Origin: Bordetella sp. 02P26C-1
GTDB lineage: Bacteria > Pseudomonadota > Gammaproteobacteria > Burkholderiales > Burkholderiaceae_B
Direction of reading: 5' to 3'
DNA length: 64,000 nt
Assembly (NCBI RefSeq): GCF_009763255.1
Contig: NZ_WSJB01000001.1
Location: forward strand, 62,001 to 126,000
Shown here: piece by piece, positions 28,077-37,524 of the stretch
Position numbering within the stretch: the stretch's first letter is position 1
Layout of the letters: each line of letters begins with the position of its first letter
The notes under the pieces: model-generated
What the model was told of the DNA's origin: nothing
The model's input: only the letters and a program-made list of their open reading frames with translations
Database searches by the model: none
Position numbers and translations under genes: made by a program

Positions 28077-29468
28077 ATGACGACTCGCATCGAGAAAGAT
28101 ACTTTCGGCCCTATCGAGGTCCCCGCTGATCACCTTTGGGGCGCGCAGACGCAGCGGTCGCTGCACTTTTTTTCGATTTCCACCGAGAAGATGCCGCATC
28201 AACTGGTGGCAGCCATGGCGCGTCTGAAGCGCGCCGCCGCCCGCGTCAATGCCGAACTAGGCGAGCTGGACCCCAAGATCGCCGAGGCTATCGTGCAGGC
28301 GGCCGACGAGGTCATCGCGGAGAAATGGCCCAATGAATTCCCCCTGTCCGTCTGGCAGACCGGCTCGGGCACGCAGAGCAACATGAACATGAACGAGGTG
28401 CTGGCCAACCGCGCCTCGGAAATTCTGGGCGGGGAACGCGGCGAAGCGCGTCTGGTGCACCCGAACGACCACGTCAATCGCGGCCAATCGTCCAACGACA
28501 CGTTCCCGACCGCCATGCACGTGGCTGCGGCCGTGCAGGTGGAAACGCATCTATTACCCGCGTTGAAATCGCTGCGCGCGACCCTGGCGGAGAAAAGCGC
28601 CGCGTTCTACGACATCGTCAAAATCGGCCGCACGCATTTGCAAGACGCCACGCCACTGACGCTGGGCCAGGAACTATCGGGCCACGTGGCACAGCTGGAT
28701 CTGGCCGAACAGCAGATCCGCGCGACCTTGCCCGGTCTGCATCAGTTGGCCATCGGCGGCACGGCGGTCGGCACGGGCTTGAACGCCCATCCACAATTCA
28801 GCGCGAAGGTCAGCGCCGCGCTGGCGCACGACACCGGTTTGTCGTTCGTGTCGGCCCCCAACAAGTTCCAGGCGCTCGCCTCGCACGAAGCCTTGCTGTT
28901 TGCCCACGGCGCGCTCAAGGCGCTCGCCGCCGGCCTGATGAAAATTGCCAACGATGTGCGCTGGCTGTCCAGCGGCCCGCGATCGGGTCTGGGCGAAATC
29001 AGCATCCCCGAGAACGAGCCCGGCAGCTCCATCATGCCCGGCAAGGTCAACCCGACGCAATGCGAGGCGCTGACCATGCTGGCCGCGCAGGTGATGGGTA
29101 ACGATGTGGCCATCAACATCGGCGGCGCGAGCGGAAATTTCGAACTCAACGTCTACAAACCGCTGGTGATTCACAACTTCCTGCAATCGGTGCGTCTGTT
29201 GGCCGACGGCATGGCAAGTTTCGACAAGCATTGCGCCTCGGGCATCGAGCCCAACCGCGAGCGTATCGCCGAACTGGTCGACCGATCGCTGATGCTGGTG
29301 ACGGCGTTGAACCCGCATATCGGCTACGACAAAGCCGCGCAAATTGCCAAGAAGGCCCACAAGGAAAACCTGTCGTTGAAAGACGCGGCGCTGGCCTTGG
29401 GGTATGTCACCGAAGCGCAGTTTTCGGAATGGGTCGTGCCCGCCGCGATGACCAACGCCAAGCGTTGA
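28077..29468 (+). CDS. fumC: Class II fumarate hydratase
   Basis: FumC is the iron-free fumarase of the TCA cycle. The 463-residue protein has the fumarase/aspartase signature [15 protein letters not shown] near residue 316, and the family segments [12 protein letters not shown] and [17 protein letters not shown]. The ATG at 28077 follows CAGGAAAG; an earlier frame start at 28035 has no support. It is divergent from tsaE with about 140 bases between. The oxygen-stable FumC complements the Fe-S fumarase encoded at 14 kb. Confidence 0.97.
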   Translation: MTTRIEKDTFGPIEVPADHLWGAQTQRSLHFFSISTEKMPHQLVAAMARLKRAAARVNAELGELDPKIAEAIVQAADEVIAEKWPNEFPLSVWQTGSGTQSNMNMNEVLANRASEILGGERGEARLVHPNDHVNRGQSSNDTFPTAMHVAAAVQVETHLLPALKSLRATLAEKSAAFYDIVKIGRTHLQDATPLTLGQELSGHVAQLDLAEQQIRATLPGLHQLAIGGTAVGTGLNAHPQFSAKVSAALAHDTGLSFVSAPNKFQALASHEALLFAHGALKALAAGLMKIANDVRWLSSGPRSGLGEISIPENEPGSSIMPGKVNPTQCEALTMLAAQVMGNDVAINIGGASGNFELNVYKPLVIHNFLQSVRLLADGMASFDKHCASGIEPNRERIAELVDRSLMLVTALNPHIGYDKAAQIAKKAHKENLSLKDAALALGYVTEAQFSEWVVPAAMTNAKR

Positions 29469-29481
29469 TAGCGCACGCGCG

Positions 29482-29515
29482 GACGACGGCGCGAAATCTT
29501 GCTCGCGCCGTCGTC
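29482..29515. terminator. Hairpin between convergent fumC and AEC permease genes
   Basis: A perfect 13-bp GC-rich stem (29482-29494 with 29503-29515) with an 8-base loop lies 13 bases after the fumC stop. There is no long T tract, so it may be a weak or factor-assisted terminator serving both convergent genes. Confidence 0.65.
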
Positions 29516-29537
29516 GGCGATTTGGCCGCGCGTCCGG

Positions 29538-30434
29538 CTAGCCTCCCGCGATCATCAACCACATGGGCAGCGTGACGACGGAGAACAGCGTGCCCAGCGA
29601 AATGATCAGCGCCACCAGGCGCCCGTCGCCGCCCATCCGCATGGCCAGCACATAGGCCGCCGATGCCGTCGGCAAGGCGGCGAAAAGCAGCAGCATGCGC
29701 GCATCGACGTCGGTCAAACCCGCCAGGCGCGCCGCGCCCATCGCCGCCAACGGCAATAACAGCAGCTTCACCACCACCATCCACGCCACCAGCGGACCGT
29801 GACCGCGACCGCCTTGCCACGACAGACTCGCGCCCACACACAAAATTCCCAGTGCGAGCGACGCGTTTCCGAGACGCCCCAATACCGTATCGACCGGGCC
29901 GGGTAGATGCAGGCCAGCCAGATTGCCGATCAGACCCAATACCGTCGCCACCAGCAGGGGGTTGCGCGCGAGTTCACGGATTAGCCCTTGATTGCCGTGA
30001 CGCGCCAGCCCCGTGACGGCCGCGACATTCGCAATGGGCACGGCGAACCCGATGATGAGCGCCATCGCGGTCTGTCCTTGCGCGCCACCCAGGCTCGCCG
30101 CTAATGCCAGCCCGATATAAGTGTTGAACCGATACCCGCACTGCGCCGCGGAAGCCAAGGCGATTGCGGGCGCGCGCAGCAACCAGCCACCCACCCACGC
30201 AAGCGCCACCCCCGATAGCAGCACACAGACGGTGGCTTGCAGCAATTCGAGCGCGCTGCCCGCGCTGATAGGCGTGCGCAGAATGGACTGAAACAACAGT
30301 GCCGGAAACAACACGAAATAAACAATGCGTTCCGTACCGGCAAAGAATTCACGCGTAAACCCAAGCTTATGACGCAGCACCCATCCGAGTGCGACTAGCA
30401 AAAAATCCGGCAAAACCAACAGCGCAGTCGACAT
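29538..30434 (-). CDS. AEC-family (auxin efflux carrier-like) permease
   Basis: A 298-residue membrane protein with about ten hydrophobic segments and the internal two-fold repeat of the AEC family, which in bacteria includes malonate and other organic-acid carriers (MdcF-like). I chose the ATG at 30434, which has a GGAAGG site just upstream; a start at 30485 would add 17 polar residues. It is divergent from the Bug-type binding protein gene, so both may concern carboxylate transport, but the substrate cannot be told from sequence. Confidence 0.85.
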   Translation of the reverse strand: MSTALLVLPDFLLVALGWVLRHKLGFTREFFAGTERIVYFVLFPALLFQSILRTPISAGSALELLQATVCVLLSGVALAWVGGWLLRAPAIALASAAQCGYRFNTYIGLALAASLGGAQGQTAMALIIGFAVPIANVAAVTGLARHGNQGLIRELARNPLLVATVLGLIGNLAGLHLPGPVDTVLGRLGNASLALGILCVGASLSWQGGRGHGPLVAWMVVVKLLLLPLAAMGAARLAGLTDVDARMLLLFAALPTASAAYVLAMRMGGDGRLVALIISLGTLFSVVTLPMWLMIAGG

Positions 30435-30531
30435 GACCTTCCGGGAAAGTTTGGTAATTGTTGTAATCTCAAGGTACTCGGACATGCCGATTTGCTGCTA
30501 TTCTCCGCCCAATCGACCTGTCCGCGCAAAG

Positions 30532-30559
30532 TTGTATTACAGATAAGTCGTTCTATTTT
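30532..30559 (+). promoter_or_regulatory. Possible promoter of the Bug receptor gene
   Basis: TTGTAT (30532-30537) and TATTTT (30554-30559) are 16 bases apart in an AT-rich patch of the 215-base divergent region, about 90 bases before the Bug start codon. Confidence 0.4.
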
Positions 30560-30649
30560 GATTTGCAGCGCTGGCCTACCGGCCCGCACTGACGCCTGCA
30601 CTAGCGGCCCTCAGTACAGGAGGGGCGCGCACATGGAGGGAGCACAAGA

Positions 30650-31645
30650 ATGAAGATCACAACTCGTACGCTCGTAACGGCCATTGCCATGGCCACGGGA
30701 ATGGTGGCCACCTCGGCCGCGACGGCAGCCGATGCCGCAGACAATTATCCGGATAAACCCATCCGAGTCATCGTGCCCTTTGCCCCGGGCGGATCGACCG
30801 ACATCATCGCGCGTCTGGTCACCCAGCGTATGGCTCAGGAACTGGGCAAGCCCATGGTCGTCGAGAACAAGGGCGGTGCGGGCGGCGCTATCGGCGCGGC
30901 CGAAGCGGCCCGCGCCAAGCCGGACGGCTATGTCTTGTCGATTGCCACCGTGTCCACCATGGCGGTGAACTCCGCCTGCCGTCCGGACGATCTGCCCTAC
31001 GACCCGTTGAAGGATTTCCAGCCGGTCACGAACTTCGCCAACACGGCTAACGTGGTGTCGGTCAACCCGAAGTTCCCGGCCAAGGATTTCGCCGGCTTCC
31101 TGGAAGAACTGAAGAAGAATCCGGGCAAATATTCCTACGGTAGCTCGGGCACCTGCGGCGTGCTGCACTTGATGGGCGAGTCGTTCAAGAACTCGACCGG
31201 CACCGACATCGTCCACGTGCCTTACAAGGGTTCGGGCCCCGCCGTGGCTGACGCCGTGGGCGGGCAGATCGAACTGATCTTCGACAACCTGCCTTCCTCG
31301 ATGGGCCAAATCCAAGCCGGCGGTCTGCGTCCCATGGCCGTGGCCTGGCCGGAGCGCCTCAAGTCGCTGCCTGACGTGCCGACGTTCAAGGAAGCGGGCT
31401 TCCCGCAAGTGAACCAACCTGTCTGGTACGGTTTGCTCGCCCCGGCCGGCACGCCCATGGAGATCGTCAACAAATTGCGTGACGCCGCCGTGGTGGCTCT
31501 GAAGGATCCCAAAGTCATCGAAGTCCTCGAACAGCAGGGTTCGGCGCCGTCGGGCAACACCCCGGAAGAGTTCGCCAAGGAAATCAAGGAACAGTACGAC
31601 TGGGCCAAGGACGTCGTGCAAAAGAGCAATATCAAGCTCCAGTAA
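30650..31645 (+). CDS. Tripartite tricarboxylate transporter periplasmic binding protein (Bug family)
   Basis: A 331-residue secreted solute receptor. Residues 1-27 form a signal peptide (ending ATSAATAADA), followed by YPDKPIRVIVPFAPGGSTDI, the N-terminal Bug signature, and HVPYKGSGPAVADAVGGQI in the second lobe. Bug proteins bind carboxylates or amides and are hugely expanded in Bordetella and relatives; many, like this one, have no membrane TctA/TctB genes beside them and may use shared transport subunits or act as sensors. The ribosome site GGAGGGAG is strong, and a terminator follows. Confidence 0.94.
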   Translation: MKITTRTLVTAIAMATGMVATSAATAADAADNYPDKPIRVIVPFAPGGSTDIIARLVTQRMAQELGKPMVVENKGGAGGAIGAAEAARAKPDGYVLSIATVSTMAVNSACRPDDLPYDPLKDFQPVTNFANTANVVSVNPKFPAKDFAGFLEELKKNPGKYSYGSSGTCGVLHLMGESFKNSTGTDIVHVPYKGSGPAVADAVGGQIELIFDNLPSSMGQIQAGGLRPMAVAWPERLKSLPDVPTFKEAGFPQVNQPVWYGLLAPAGTPMEIVNKLRDAAVVALKDPKVIEVLEQQGSAPSGNTPEEFAKEIKEQYDWAKDVVQKSNIKLQ

Positions 31646-31718
31646 GCGACCCTGATAAGGTGTCTCTGGCCTCGTGTGACAACAGGCCGCCAGGGACGCC
31701 AAGACAGGTCTTGCATCG

Positions 31719-31753
31719 CAAAACCCTCCGCATTGTCGGAGGGTTTTGTTTTT
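31719..31753 (+). terminator. Rho-independent terminator after the Bug gene
   Basis: A perfect 12-bp stem (31719-31730 with 31737-31748) with a 6-base loop is followed by TTTTT, 73 bases after the stop codon. Confidence 0.93.
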
Positions 31754-31967
31754 GCGCTTTCGAGGGCACGTCTTTCCTCATCCCTCCGTTGAAGCGAACG
31801 GACCGGCATCCGCGCCTATGCCGTGCTGCTTGGCGTAAAGGCTTAGCAATCCTGGATTGCATGCTTGGGCACCGAAATTGCGTATCCGTCGTACAGCGTC
31901 GCGCATGAAGCCAGTCAGCGGCACACGTTGAGCACAGCGCGACACCCGTTCCACACGGAGAAATAAT
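31754..31967 (+). other. Intergenic stretch upstream of the 71-codon gene
   Basis: The Bug stop to the next start spans 322 bases; after the terminator this part holds no gene I can support. It should contain the promoter of the small gene at 31968, but no clear -35/-10 pair was found. Confidence 0.5.
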
Positions 31968-32183
31968 ATGAGCCCACCGAATGCGAATACCTACACCTTT
32001 CGGACTAAAGCCGGTCAACGCCTGGTGGTGACGGCAGGCTCCTACGAAAGCGCATTGACCGATTTGGCGGATACCCTGGGCATCCGCCTGTTGAGTGCAA
32101 AGATCGCCCCGCGCCCAGTCGCACCGGCGCGGTTTCAGAACAACGTGGTGCAGTTCAAGCTACTCAGGTCAGGAATCTGCTGA
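31968..32183 (+). CDS. Small protein of unknown function, 71 residues
   Basis: I do not recognise this protein. It is soluble and mildly basic, with an N-terminal Ser/Pro/Asn-rich start, then TFRTKAGQRLVVTAGSYESA that could form beta strands plus a helix (ESALTDLADTLGIRLL), and no signal peptide or membrane segment. Support for it being real is a good GGAG site 9 bases before the ATG and GC-rich third codon positions. It is convergent with another unrecognised gene at 32247. A gene on this scale could be an orphan or a lineage-specific small protein. Confidence 0.5.
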   Translation: MSPPNANTYTFRTKAGQRLVVTAGSYESALTDLADTLGIRLLSAKIAPRPVAPARFQNNVVQFKLLRSGIC

Positions 32184-32246
32184 AGGCTGCGGACATCTGT
32201 GACGCGCGCTTGCATCAAGGTATTCAGCCAGGCGCGATAACCGCTG

Positions 32247-32747
32247 CTAGCACCCGCCGGCTGCCATCAGCGGAGCTGCTGTAGGCTCGCCATTCGATGA
32301 GTCGGTCGCTAGCCTCTGCGCGCCTATCTCTTCGTTGGCCATCCTCAGAGTCGTGTCGGGCGTGATCTTGGCGTCGCCGTGCTGACCATTTTTGCGGGCG
32401 ACTTCCGTCCGGCGCTCTTCGGCTCTCTTTACCCGATTGCGCCGTTCCGCTTCCATCAGGGAGTCCGTCATGGCGATTTGCATCGAGTCCGTGAGCAGGC
32501 GGCGAAAACTCGCCGCGGCGCGCCTGGCGGCGTTGTCGGCTAATAGAACGCGGGTCTGCAGCTTGCTATGGGGTGTCGTCGTTGCCAGCGCGGAGTCGTT
32601 GACTTTTGATGGAGTCAGGCCGGCATCTGACGTTTCGCTGGAGCCCGTGGCGGCAGGGGATCTACCCGATTGTGCCTGCTCGCGGGCAGCGACGAACTCG
32701 CTGGAAAGGATGCTGCTCATAGGGTATAGGGGTGTATCTTGAATCAT
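32247..32747 (-). CDS. Hypothetical protein, 166 residues
   Basis: I do not recognise this protein. The chosen ATG at 32747 has GGAG at a workable distance; the frame is open back to a GTG at 32927, just 21 bases after the LysR stop, so a 226-residue form is possible. Residues 10-60 are Ser/Thr/Ala-rich and probably disordered; residues 65-120 look helical and strongly charged (RRAAASFRRLL, then EAERRNRVKRAEERRTEVARK). No signal peptide or membrane helix is seen. It lies downstream of the LysR gene on the same strand. Confidence 0.45.
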   Translation of the reverse strand: MIQDTPLYPMSSILSSEFVAAREQAQSGRSPAATGSSETSDAGLTPSKVNDSALATTTPHSKLQTRVLLADNAARRAAASFRRLLTDSMQIAMTDSLMEAERRNRVKRAEERRTEVARKNGQHGDAKITPDTTLRMANEEIGAQRLATDSSNGEPTAAPLMAAGGC

Positions 32748-32948
32748 CCGATATGTCTCCATGGAAGCCAGATGCCAGAAGCGCATCCAGCGAGACCGTT
32801 GAGTAACATGCGACCGGTAGATGTCCCATATTCTGACGGCGCGTCGCACGAAATCGGACGGCTTCAAACGATGCGTATCGCCTGTTCCCGCAAATCGCAG
32901 ACATGACTCGGCGGCCGAGGCTTTCACGACCCGGAGAGCCGACTTATC

Positions 32949-33854
32949 CTAAACGGGCAGGCCTCGCCCTAACGCATCGCAGGCCAGGCGCAGGCGTTCC
33001 ATGAACTCGCGCTGCAGGTTCGATAGCGGGTCATGCGAGCGGGTCAAGATGCTTAGCGGCACCTTCAGTGGCGGATCCAGGCGACGAGCCACCATCCCAG
33101 GGCGCAGCATGGCCCGGGCCGTGATGGCATCCACGATGGCTTCGCCGCAACCAGCTTCGGCCAGGGCGCAGGCCACATAGTGAGTCTGCACTTGGATCGG
33201 CACCTCGGGATTCAGCCCTTGGGCATCCATCGCCATCTGCAGCAAGGCGCCCGACGCATCGCGCGAATCCAGCACGATCAACGTGTCATTCATCAGGTCC
33301 GCCAGGCGTGTCGTGGTCTGGCTGCCCGGCTTGCGCCCCAGATGCACGAGTTCGGTATCGCCTAGCGGGGTACGCGTCAGGCCGGGATAGTCCTGTCGGT
33401 CAAAAGTGACCGCCAGGTCGAGCTCACGATTCAACAGACCCTGCACCAATTCCGCGCTGTGATGCGTATGAATATCGAAGGTAATGCCGGGCTGAGCCTC
33501 CCGGCTGGCACGCACGACTTGCGGCAGCAGACCCAGGCCCAGCGCGGGGGCGCAGCCCAGGCGGATATGTCCATGAGGATGTTCGCGCAAACTCGCGGCC
33601 AGGCGCCGCACGCTGTTGAGGTCCTGATTCAAACGCGTGACCTCGGGCGCGAGAATCTCAGCTTCGCGCGTCGCCACCAGACGGCCTTTGACCCGCTCAA
33701 ACAGCTTGAAGCCCAGCTGCGCCTCCGCATGCGCGAGCAGCTTGCTGGCGGCGGGTTGGGAGATATGCAACGCGGCGGCCGCTTCGGTCAGAGACCCGGT
33801 GCGGCGTATGGCTTCGAAGATTTCGATGTGTCGCAGGCGCATGGCGGCATTCAA
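32949..33854 (-). CDS. LysR-family transcriptional regulator
   Basis: A 301-residue LysR protein: helix-turn-helix at about residues 5-62 (RHIEIFEAIRRTGSLTEAAA, QPAASKLLAHAE), then a periplasmic-binding-like effector domain. It is divergent from the gamma-glutamyltransferase gene with 59 bases between start codons, which would suit control of that gene and of itself. The shared gap is short, so both promoters must overlap. The effector is not known. Confidence 0.92.
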   Translation of the reverse strand: MNAAMRLRHIEIFEAIRRTGSLTEAAAALHISQPAASKLLAHAEAQLGFKLFERVKGRLVATREAEILAPEVTRLNQDLNSVRRLAASLREHPHGHIRLGCAPALGLGLLPQVVRASREAQPGITFDIHTHHSAELVQGLLNRELDLAVTFDRQDYPGLTRTPLGDTELVHLGRKPGSQTTTRLADLMNDTLIVLDSRDASGALLQMAMDAQGLNPEVPIQVQTHYVACALAEAGCGEAIVDAITARAMLRPGMVARRLDPPLKVPLSILTRSHDPLSNLQREFMERLRLACDALGRGLPV

Positions 33855-33913
33855 GGGGAAAACAAGCCATTCTATTGCGTTAAGCTAGGGCCCACGGATT
33901 AAAGGAGGCGTTC

Positions 33914-35704
33914 ATGCCGGTAAAGTCCCGCGTCGCCGCGATGATGGCGTTACTGCTCGGTGTTTCAACCCCAGGCGTTGCGGCGCCTGCGCATGAAAAC
34001 CTCAATCCAGAAATTGCCTCGGGCTTTACCACCCGGCAGGCCGTGACAGGCCAGGGGTATATGGTGGCCACCGCTAACCCACTCGCCACTCAGGCGGGAT
34101 TCGAGGTGCTGCAAGCGGGCGGCAGCGCGGTCGATGCGGCCATTGCCGCGCAGCTGGTGCTCGGTTTGACCGAACCGCAGTCCTCGGGCGTGGGCGGAGG
34201 CGGCTTTCTGGTTCATTACGCCGCTGATAACGGGCAACTGCGCGTGTACGACAGTCGCGAAACGGCGCCGGCCGCCGCGCGATCTGACCGGTTTTTGCGC
34301 GACGGCCGGCCCTTGCCCTTCGAGCAGGCAGTCGATAACGGATTGTCGGTCGGCACGCCCGGCTTGTTGCGCGGGCTGGAACTGGCGCATCGCCAACATG
34401 GCGTGCTGCCGTGGCGATCGCTGTTTCAACCGGCGATCGAATTGGCAAAGGCGGGCTTCGAGGTTTCGCCGCGTTTGCACGCGCAGATCGTTCAATCGCG
34501 CGAGGCGCTTGCCGCGCAGCCGGCCGCGGCGCGGTATTTTCTCGATGAGAACGGGCAGCCTTGGCCGGTGGGCCACGTGCTCAAGAACCCAGATTACGCC
34601 GTGGTGTTAACGCGGGTAGCGGACCAAGGGGCCGATGCGTTCTACACGGGCGACATCGCGCGCGATATCGTCGCTGCCGTGCGCGCACATCCCAGCCCTG
34701 GTGACTTGAGCGTGGAGGATCTCGCCACCTATCGCGCGCAGGTGCGCGATGCCGTGTGCGGCGACTATCGCGCCTATCGTATCTGCGGTGCGCCGCCGCC
34801 TAGCAGCGGGCCACTTGCCATATTACAAATGCTGGGAATTCTTGAGCACTATCCGATGGGGCAGCTGGGTCCGCGCAGTGCGCAGGCCTGGCACTATTTC
34901 ACGGAGGCGGGGCGTTTGGCCTTCGCCGACCGGGGCTTGTACGTTGCCGATCCCGCTTTTGTCGACGTGCCGATGAGTGAGATGCTAGCCCCGGCCTATC
35001 TGGCTCAACGCGCTTCGTTGATTCAGCTGGGCCGCAGCATGGGCACCGCGCGGCCCGGCGATCCTGGCAAGCTGATATCGAAACGCGCGGCCGGGGATGC
35101 GTTGGAGGTGCCATCGACGACCCATGTTGTCGTGGCCGATGCGCGAGGCAACGTGCTCTCCATGACCAACTCGATCGAGTCGGCATTTGGCAGCAAAATA
35201 TTCGTGCGCGGCTTTTTGTTGAACAATGAGCTCACCGATTTCTCGTTATCGCCTGAGGATTCGCAAGGGCGACTGGTCGCCAATCGCGTGGAGCCTGGCA
35301 AACGGCCACGTAGCTCGATGGCGCCGATCATCGTATTTCGCGATGGGCGTCCTTATCTGGCGGTGGGTTCGCCCGGCGGCAGCGCGATCATTAACTATGT
35401 CGCGAAAACGCTGGTGGGCGTGTTGGATTGGGATCTGGACATTCAGCAGGCCATCGCGCTGCCGAATATCGGCAGTCGTAATCAAGCCACGGAGGTAGAG
35501 AAGGGCAGCGCGCTAACCGAGCTCGGGCGCCTGCTGCAAGGACTCGGCCACGAGGTGAAGTTCATCGATTTCCCTAGCGGTATCCAGGGCATCGTGATGG
35601 AAGATGGTGTGCTGACCGGAGGCGCGGATCCGCGACGCGAGGGACTGGTGCTCGCACCGCCGGCGGCGCCTCGTGAACCGCCCGTTGCGGCCGCCGCGCC
35701 CTGA
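33914..35704 (+). CDS. ggt: Gamma-glutamyltransferase, periplasmic
   Basis: GGT hydrolyses or transfers the gamma-glutamyl group of glutathione and related compounds in the periplasm. A signal peptide covers residues 1-23 (cleavage near GVAAPA). The precursor should self-cleave before Thr402 in PSTTHVVV, making a large subunit (about 24-401) and a small one; Thr402 is the nucleophile. The downstream segment with SMAPIIVF and GSPGGSAIINYV forms the glutamate pocket. The ribosome site AAAGGAGG is excellent. It is divergent from a LysR gene and convergent with the aldonate dehydratase gene (29 bases between stops). A ChaC glutathione-degrading enzyme is encoded at 51 kb. Confidence 0.95.
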   Translation: MPVKSRVAAMMALLLGVSTPGVAAPAHENLNPEIASGFTTRQAVTGQGYMVATANPLATQAGFEVLQAGGSAVDAAIAAQLVLGLTEPQSSGVGGGGFLVHYAADNGQLRVYDSRETAPAAARSDRFLRDGRPLPFEQAVDNGLSVGTPGLLRGLELAHRQHGVLPWRSLFQPAIELAKAGFEVSPRLHAQIVQSREALAAQPAAARYFLDENGQPWPVGHVLKNPDYAVVLTRVADQGADAFYTGDIARDIVAAVRAHPSPGDLSVEDLATYRAQVRDAVCGDYRAYRICGAPPPSSGPLAILQMLGILEHYPMGQLGPRSAQAWHYFTEAGRLAFADRGLYVADPAFVDVPMSEMLAPAYLAQRASLIQLGRSMGTARPGDPGKLISKRAAGDALEVPSTTHVVVADARGNVLSMTNSIESAFGSKIFVRGFLLNNELTDFSLSPEDSQGRLVANRVEPGKRPRSSMAPIIVFRDGRPYLAVGSPGGSAIINYVAKTLVGVLDWDLDIQQAIALPNIGSRNQATEVEKGSALTELGRLLQGLGHEVKFIDFPSGIQGIVMEDGVLTGGADPRREGLVLAPPAAPREPPVAAAAP

Positions 35705-35733
35705 AAGGCAGGCGCGGCGCTCGTCGCGAAAGC

Positions 35734-37524
35734 TTAGTGATTGTGTCGCGGCATACGCTGCGCGATTCTTTGGAACGTCAGTGTGTCTTCCAGTACCGCG
35801 CCTTCTGACAATGCCCCAACGCCTCGGCGATAAATCATCTGCCACGGTGTGGCATCCGGCGGCACTGGCGGCAAGCCGTCTTGCGAACGACGCCGCGCGA
35901 TCTCGGCATCATCGACCAGCGCATCACAGCGACCCGTATTGAGGTCCACACGGATGATGTCATCCGTGCGCAGCCAAGATAACCCGCCACCCGCGGCGCT
36001 TTCGGGCGAAGCATTCAAGATCGACGGGCTATCCGCCGTGCCCGATTGCCGGCCATCACCCAGCGTGGGCAAACTGGTCACCCCCGCGCGCAGCAGCGCG
36101 TCGGGCGGCTGCATGTTGACGACTTCCGCCGAGCCAGGCCAACCCACAGGCCCGGCCCCGCGTATGACGAGCATGCAACGATCATCGATGTTCAAGGCAG
36201 GATCATTGATGCGGCGGTGATAGTCTTCGGATCCATCAAACACAATCGCACGGCATTCGAACACGCCTTCGCGACCCGGTTCGCTGAGATAGCGCTGGCG
36301 AAACTCCTCGGAGATCACGCTCGTTTTCATGATGGCGAAGTCGAACAGATTCCCTTGGAGCACCATGAATCCGGCGCGCTCTTTCAACGGGGCATCATAG
36401 GCATAAATGACTTCGCGGTCCGTGCTCTCGCGGCCTTGTAGATTTTCGCCGATGGTCTTGCCGGTGACTGTGGGGCAGTCCGCGTGGAGCTGTCCTTGCT
36501 GCAGCAATTCCCACATCACGGCAGGCACGCCGCCCGCGCGATGGAACCGCTCACACAGATATTTGCCCGCAGGCTGCACGTTAGCCAACAGCGGCAAGTC
36601 GTAGCCTTCGCGCTGCCAGTCTTCCAGCGGCAGTTCGACGCCGGCATGCCGTGCCATGGCCATCAAGTGTGGCTGTGCGTTGGTGGAGCCGCCGATCGCC
36701 GTGTTGACTTTGATCGCGTTGATAAACGCTTCGCGCGTCAGAATGTCTGAGGGCTTGATGTCTTCGAGCACCAGTTCGACCGCGCGGCGGCCGGTACGGT
36801 AGGCCATCTGGCCGCGTTCGCGGTAGGCAGCGGGAATCGCGGCGCAGCCCGTCAGCGACATCCCCAGTGCTTCGGCCATCGCGTTCATGGTGGAGGCGGT
36901 CCCCATGGTGTTGCAATGACCCACCGATGGCGCGGAATCCAATGCGGCCTGCATGAACTCTTCCGCATTGATCTGCCCGGCGGCCAGCTTGCGCCGCGAT
37001 CGCCAGATCACCGTGCCGGATCCGACCAGCTCGTTATCGTGCCAGCCATCGAGCATGGGCCCTCCGGACAGCACAATCGCGGGGATATCCACGGTGGCGG
37101 CAGCCATCAATGCGGAAGGCGTCGTCTTGTCACAGCCTGTGGTCAGCACCACGCCATCGATGGGATAGCCGTACAGAATCTCGACCAATCCTAAATAGGC
37201 CAGATTGCGATCGAGCGCCGCCGTCGGCCGCTTGCAGTTTTCAAAGAGCGGATGGGTGGGAAATTCGATGGGGATACCGCCCGCATCGCGAATGCCATCA
37301 CGCACGCGTTTCGCCAATTCCAGGTGAACGCGATTGCACGGCACCAGATCACTGCCGCTTTGCGCAATGCCTATGATGGGCTTGCCCGATCGCAACTCCT
37401 CCGGGGTGACGCCGTAATTCATGAAGCGTTCCAGATATAACGCCGTCATGTCGATGTGATCGGGGTTGTCGAACCAATCTAGCGAACGAAGGCGTTTGAC
37501 GGGTTTCTTCATGTTTTGGCTCAT
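35734..37524 (-). CDS. IlvD/Edd-family sugar-acid dehydratase, XylD-like
   Basis: A 596-residue Fe-S dehydratase that removes water from an aldonate to give a 2-keto-3-deoxy acid. Cluster cysteines are in LVPCNR, TTGCDKTTPS and SVGHCNTMG. From memory the sequence is very close to Caulobacter D-xylonate dehydratase XylD over the whole length, including the N-terminal RSLDWFDNPDHIDMTALYLE and the C-terminal PRHNH, so D-xylonate or a similar pentonate/hexonate is the likely substrate; L-arabonate and D-gluconate are alternatives in this family. The start overlaps the denD-like stop by one base (TGATG). It is divergent from the rest of the sugar-acid island. Confidence 0.9.
   Translation of the reverse strand: MSQNMKKPVKRLRSLDWFDNPDHIDMTALYLERFMNYGVTPEELRSGKPIIGIAQSGSDLVPCNRVHLELAKRVRDGIRDAGGIPIEFPTHPLFENCKRPTAALDRNLAYLGLVEILYGYPIDGVVLTTGCDKTTPSALMAAATVDIPAIVLSGGPMLDGWHDNELVGSGTVIWRSRRKLAAGQINAEEFMQAALDSAPSVGHCNTMGTASTMNAMAEALGMSLTGCAAIPAAYRERGQMAYRTGRRAVELVLEDIKPSDILTREAFINAIKVNTAIGGSTNAQPHLMAMARHAGVELPLEDWQREGYDLPLLANVQPAGKYLCERFHRAGGVPAVMWELLQQGQLHADCPTVTGKTIGENLQGRESTDREVIYAYDAPLKERAGFMVLQGNLFDFAIMKTSVISEEFRQRYLSEPGREGVFECRAIVFDGSEDYHRRINDPALNIDDRCMLVIRGAGPVGWPGSAEVVNMQPPDALLRAGVTSLPTLGDGRQSGTADSPSILNASPESAAGGGLSWLRTDDIIRVDLNTGRCDALVDDAEIARRRSQDGLPPVPPDATPWQMIYRRGVGALSEGAVLEDTLTFQRIAQRMPRHNH

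Noticed and set aside
30611-31702. 363-codon open frame on the minus strand
   Set aside because: It is antisense to the Bug receptor gene, which has a signal peptide, a ribosome site and a terminator.
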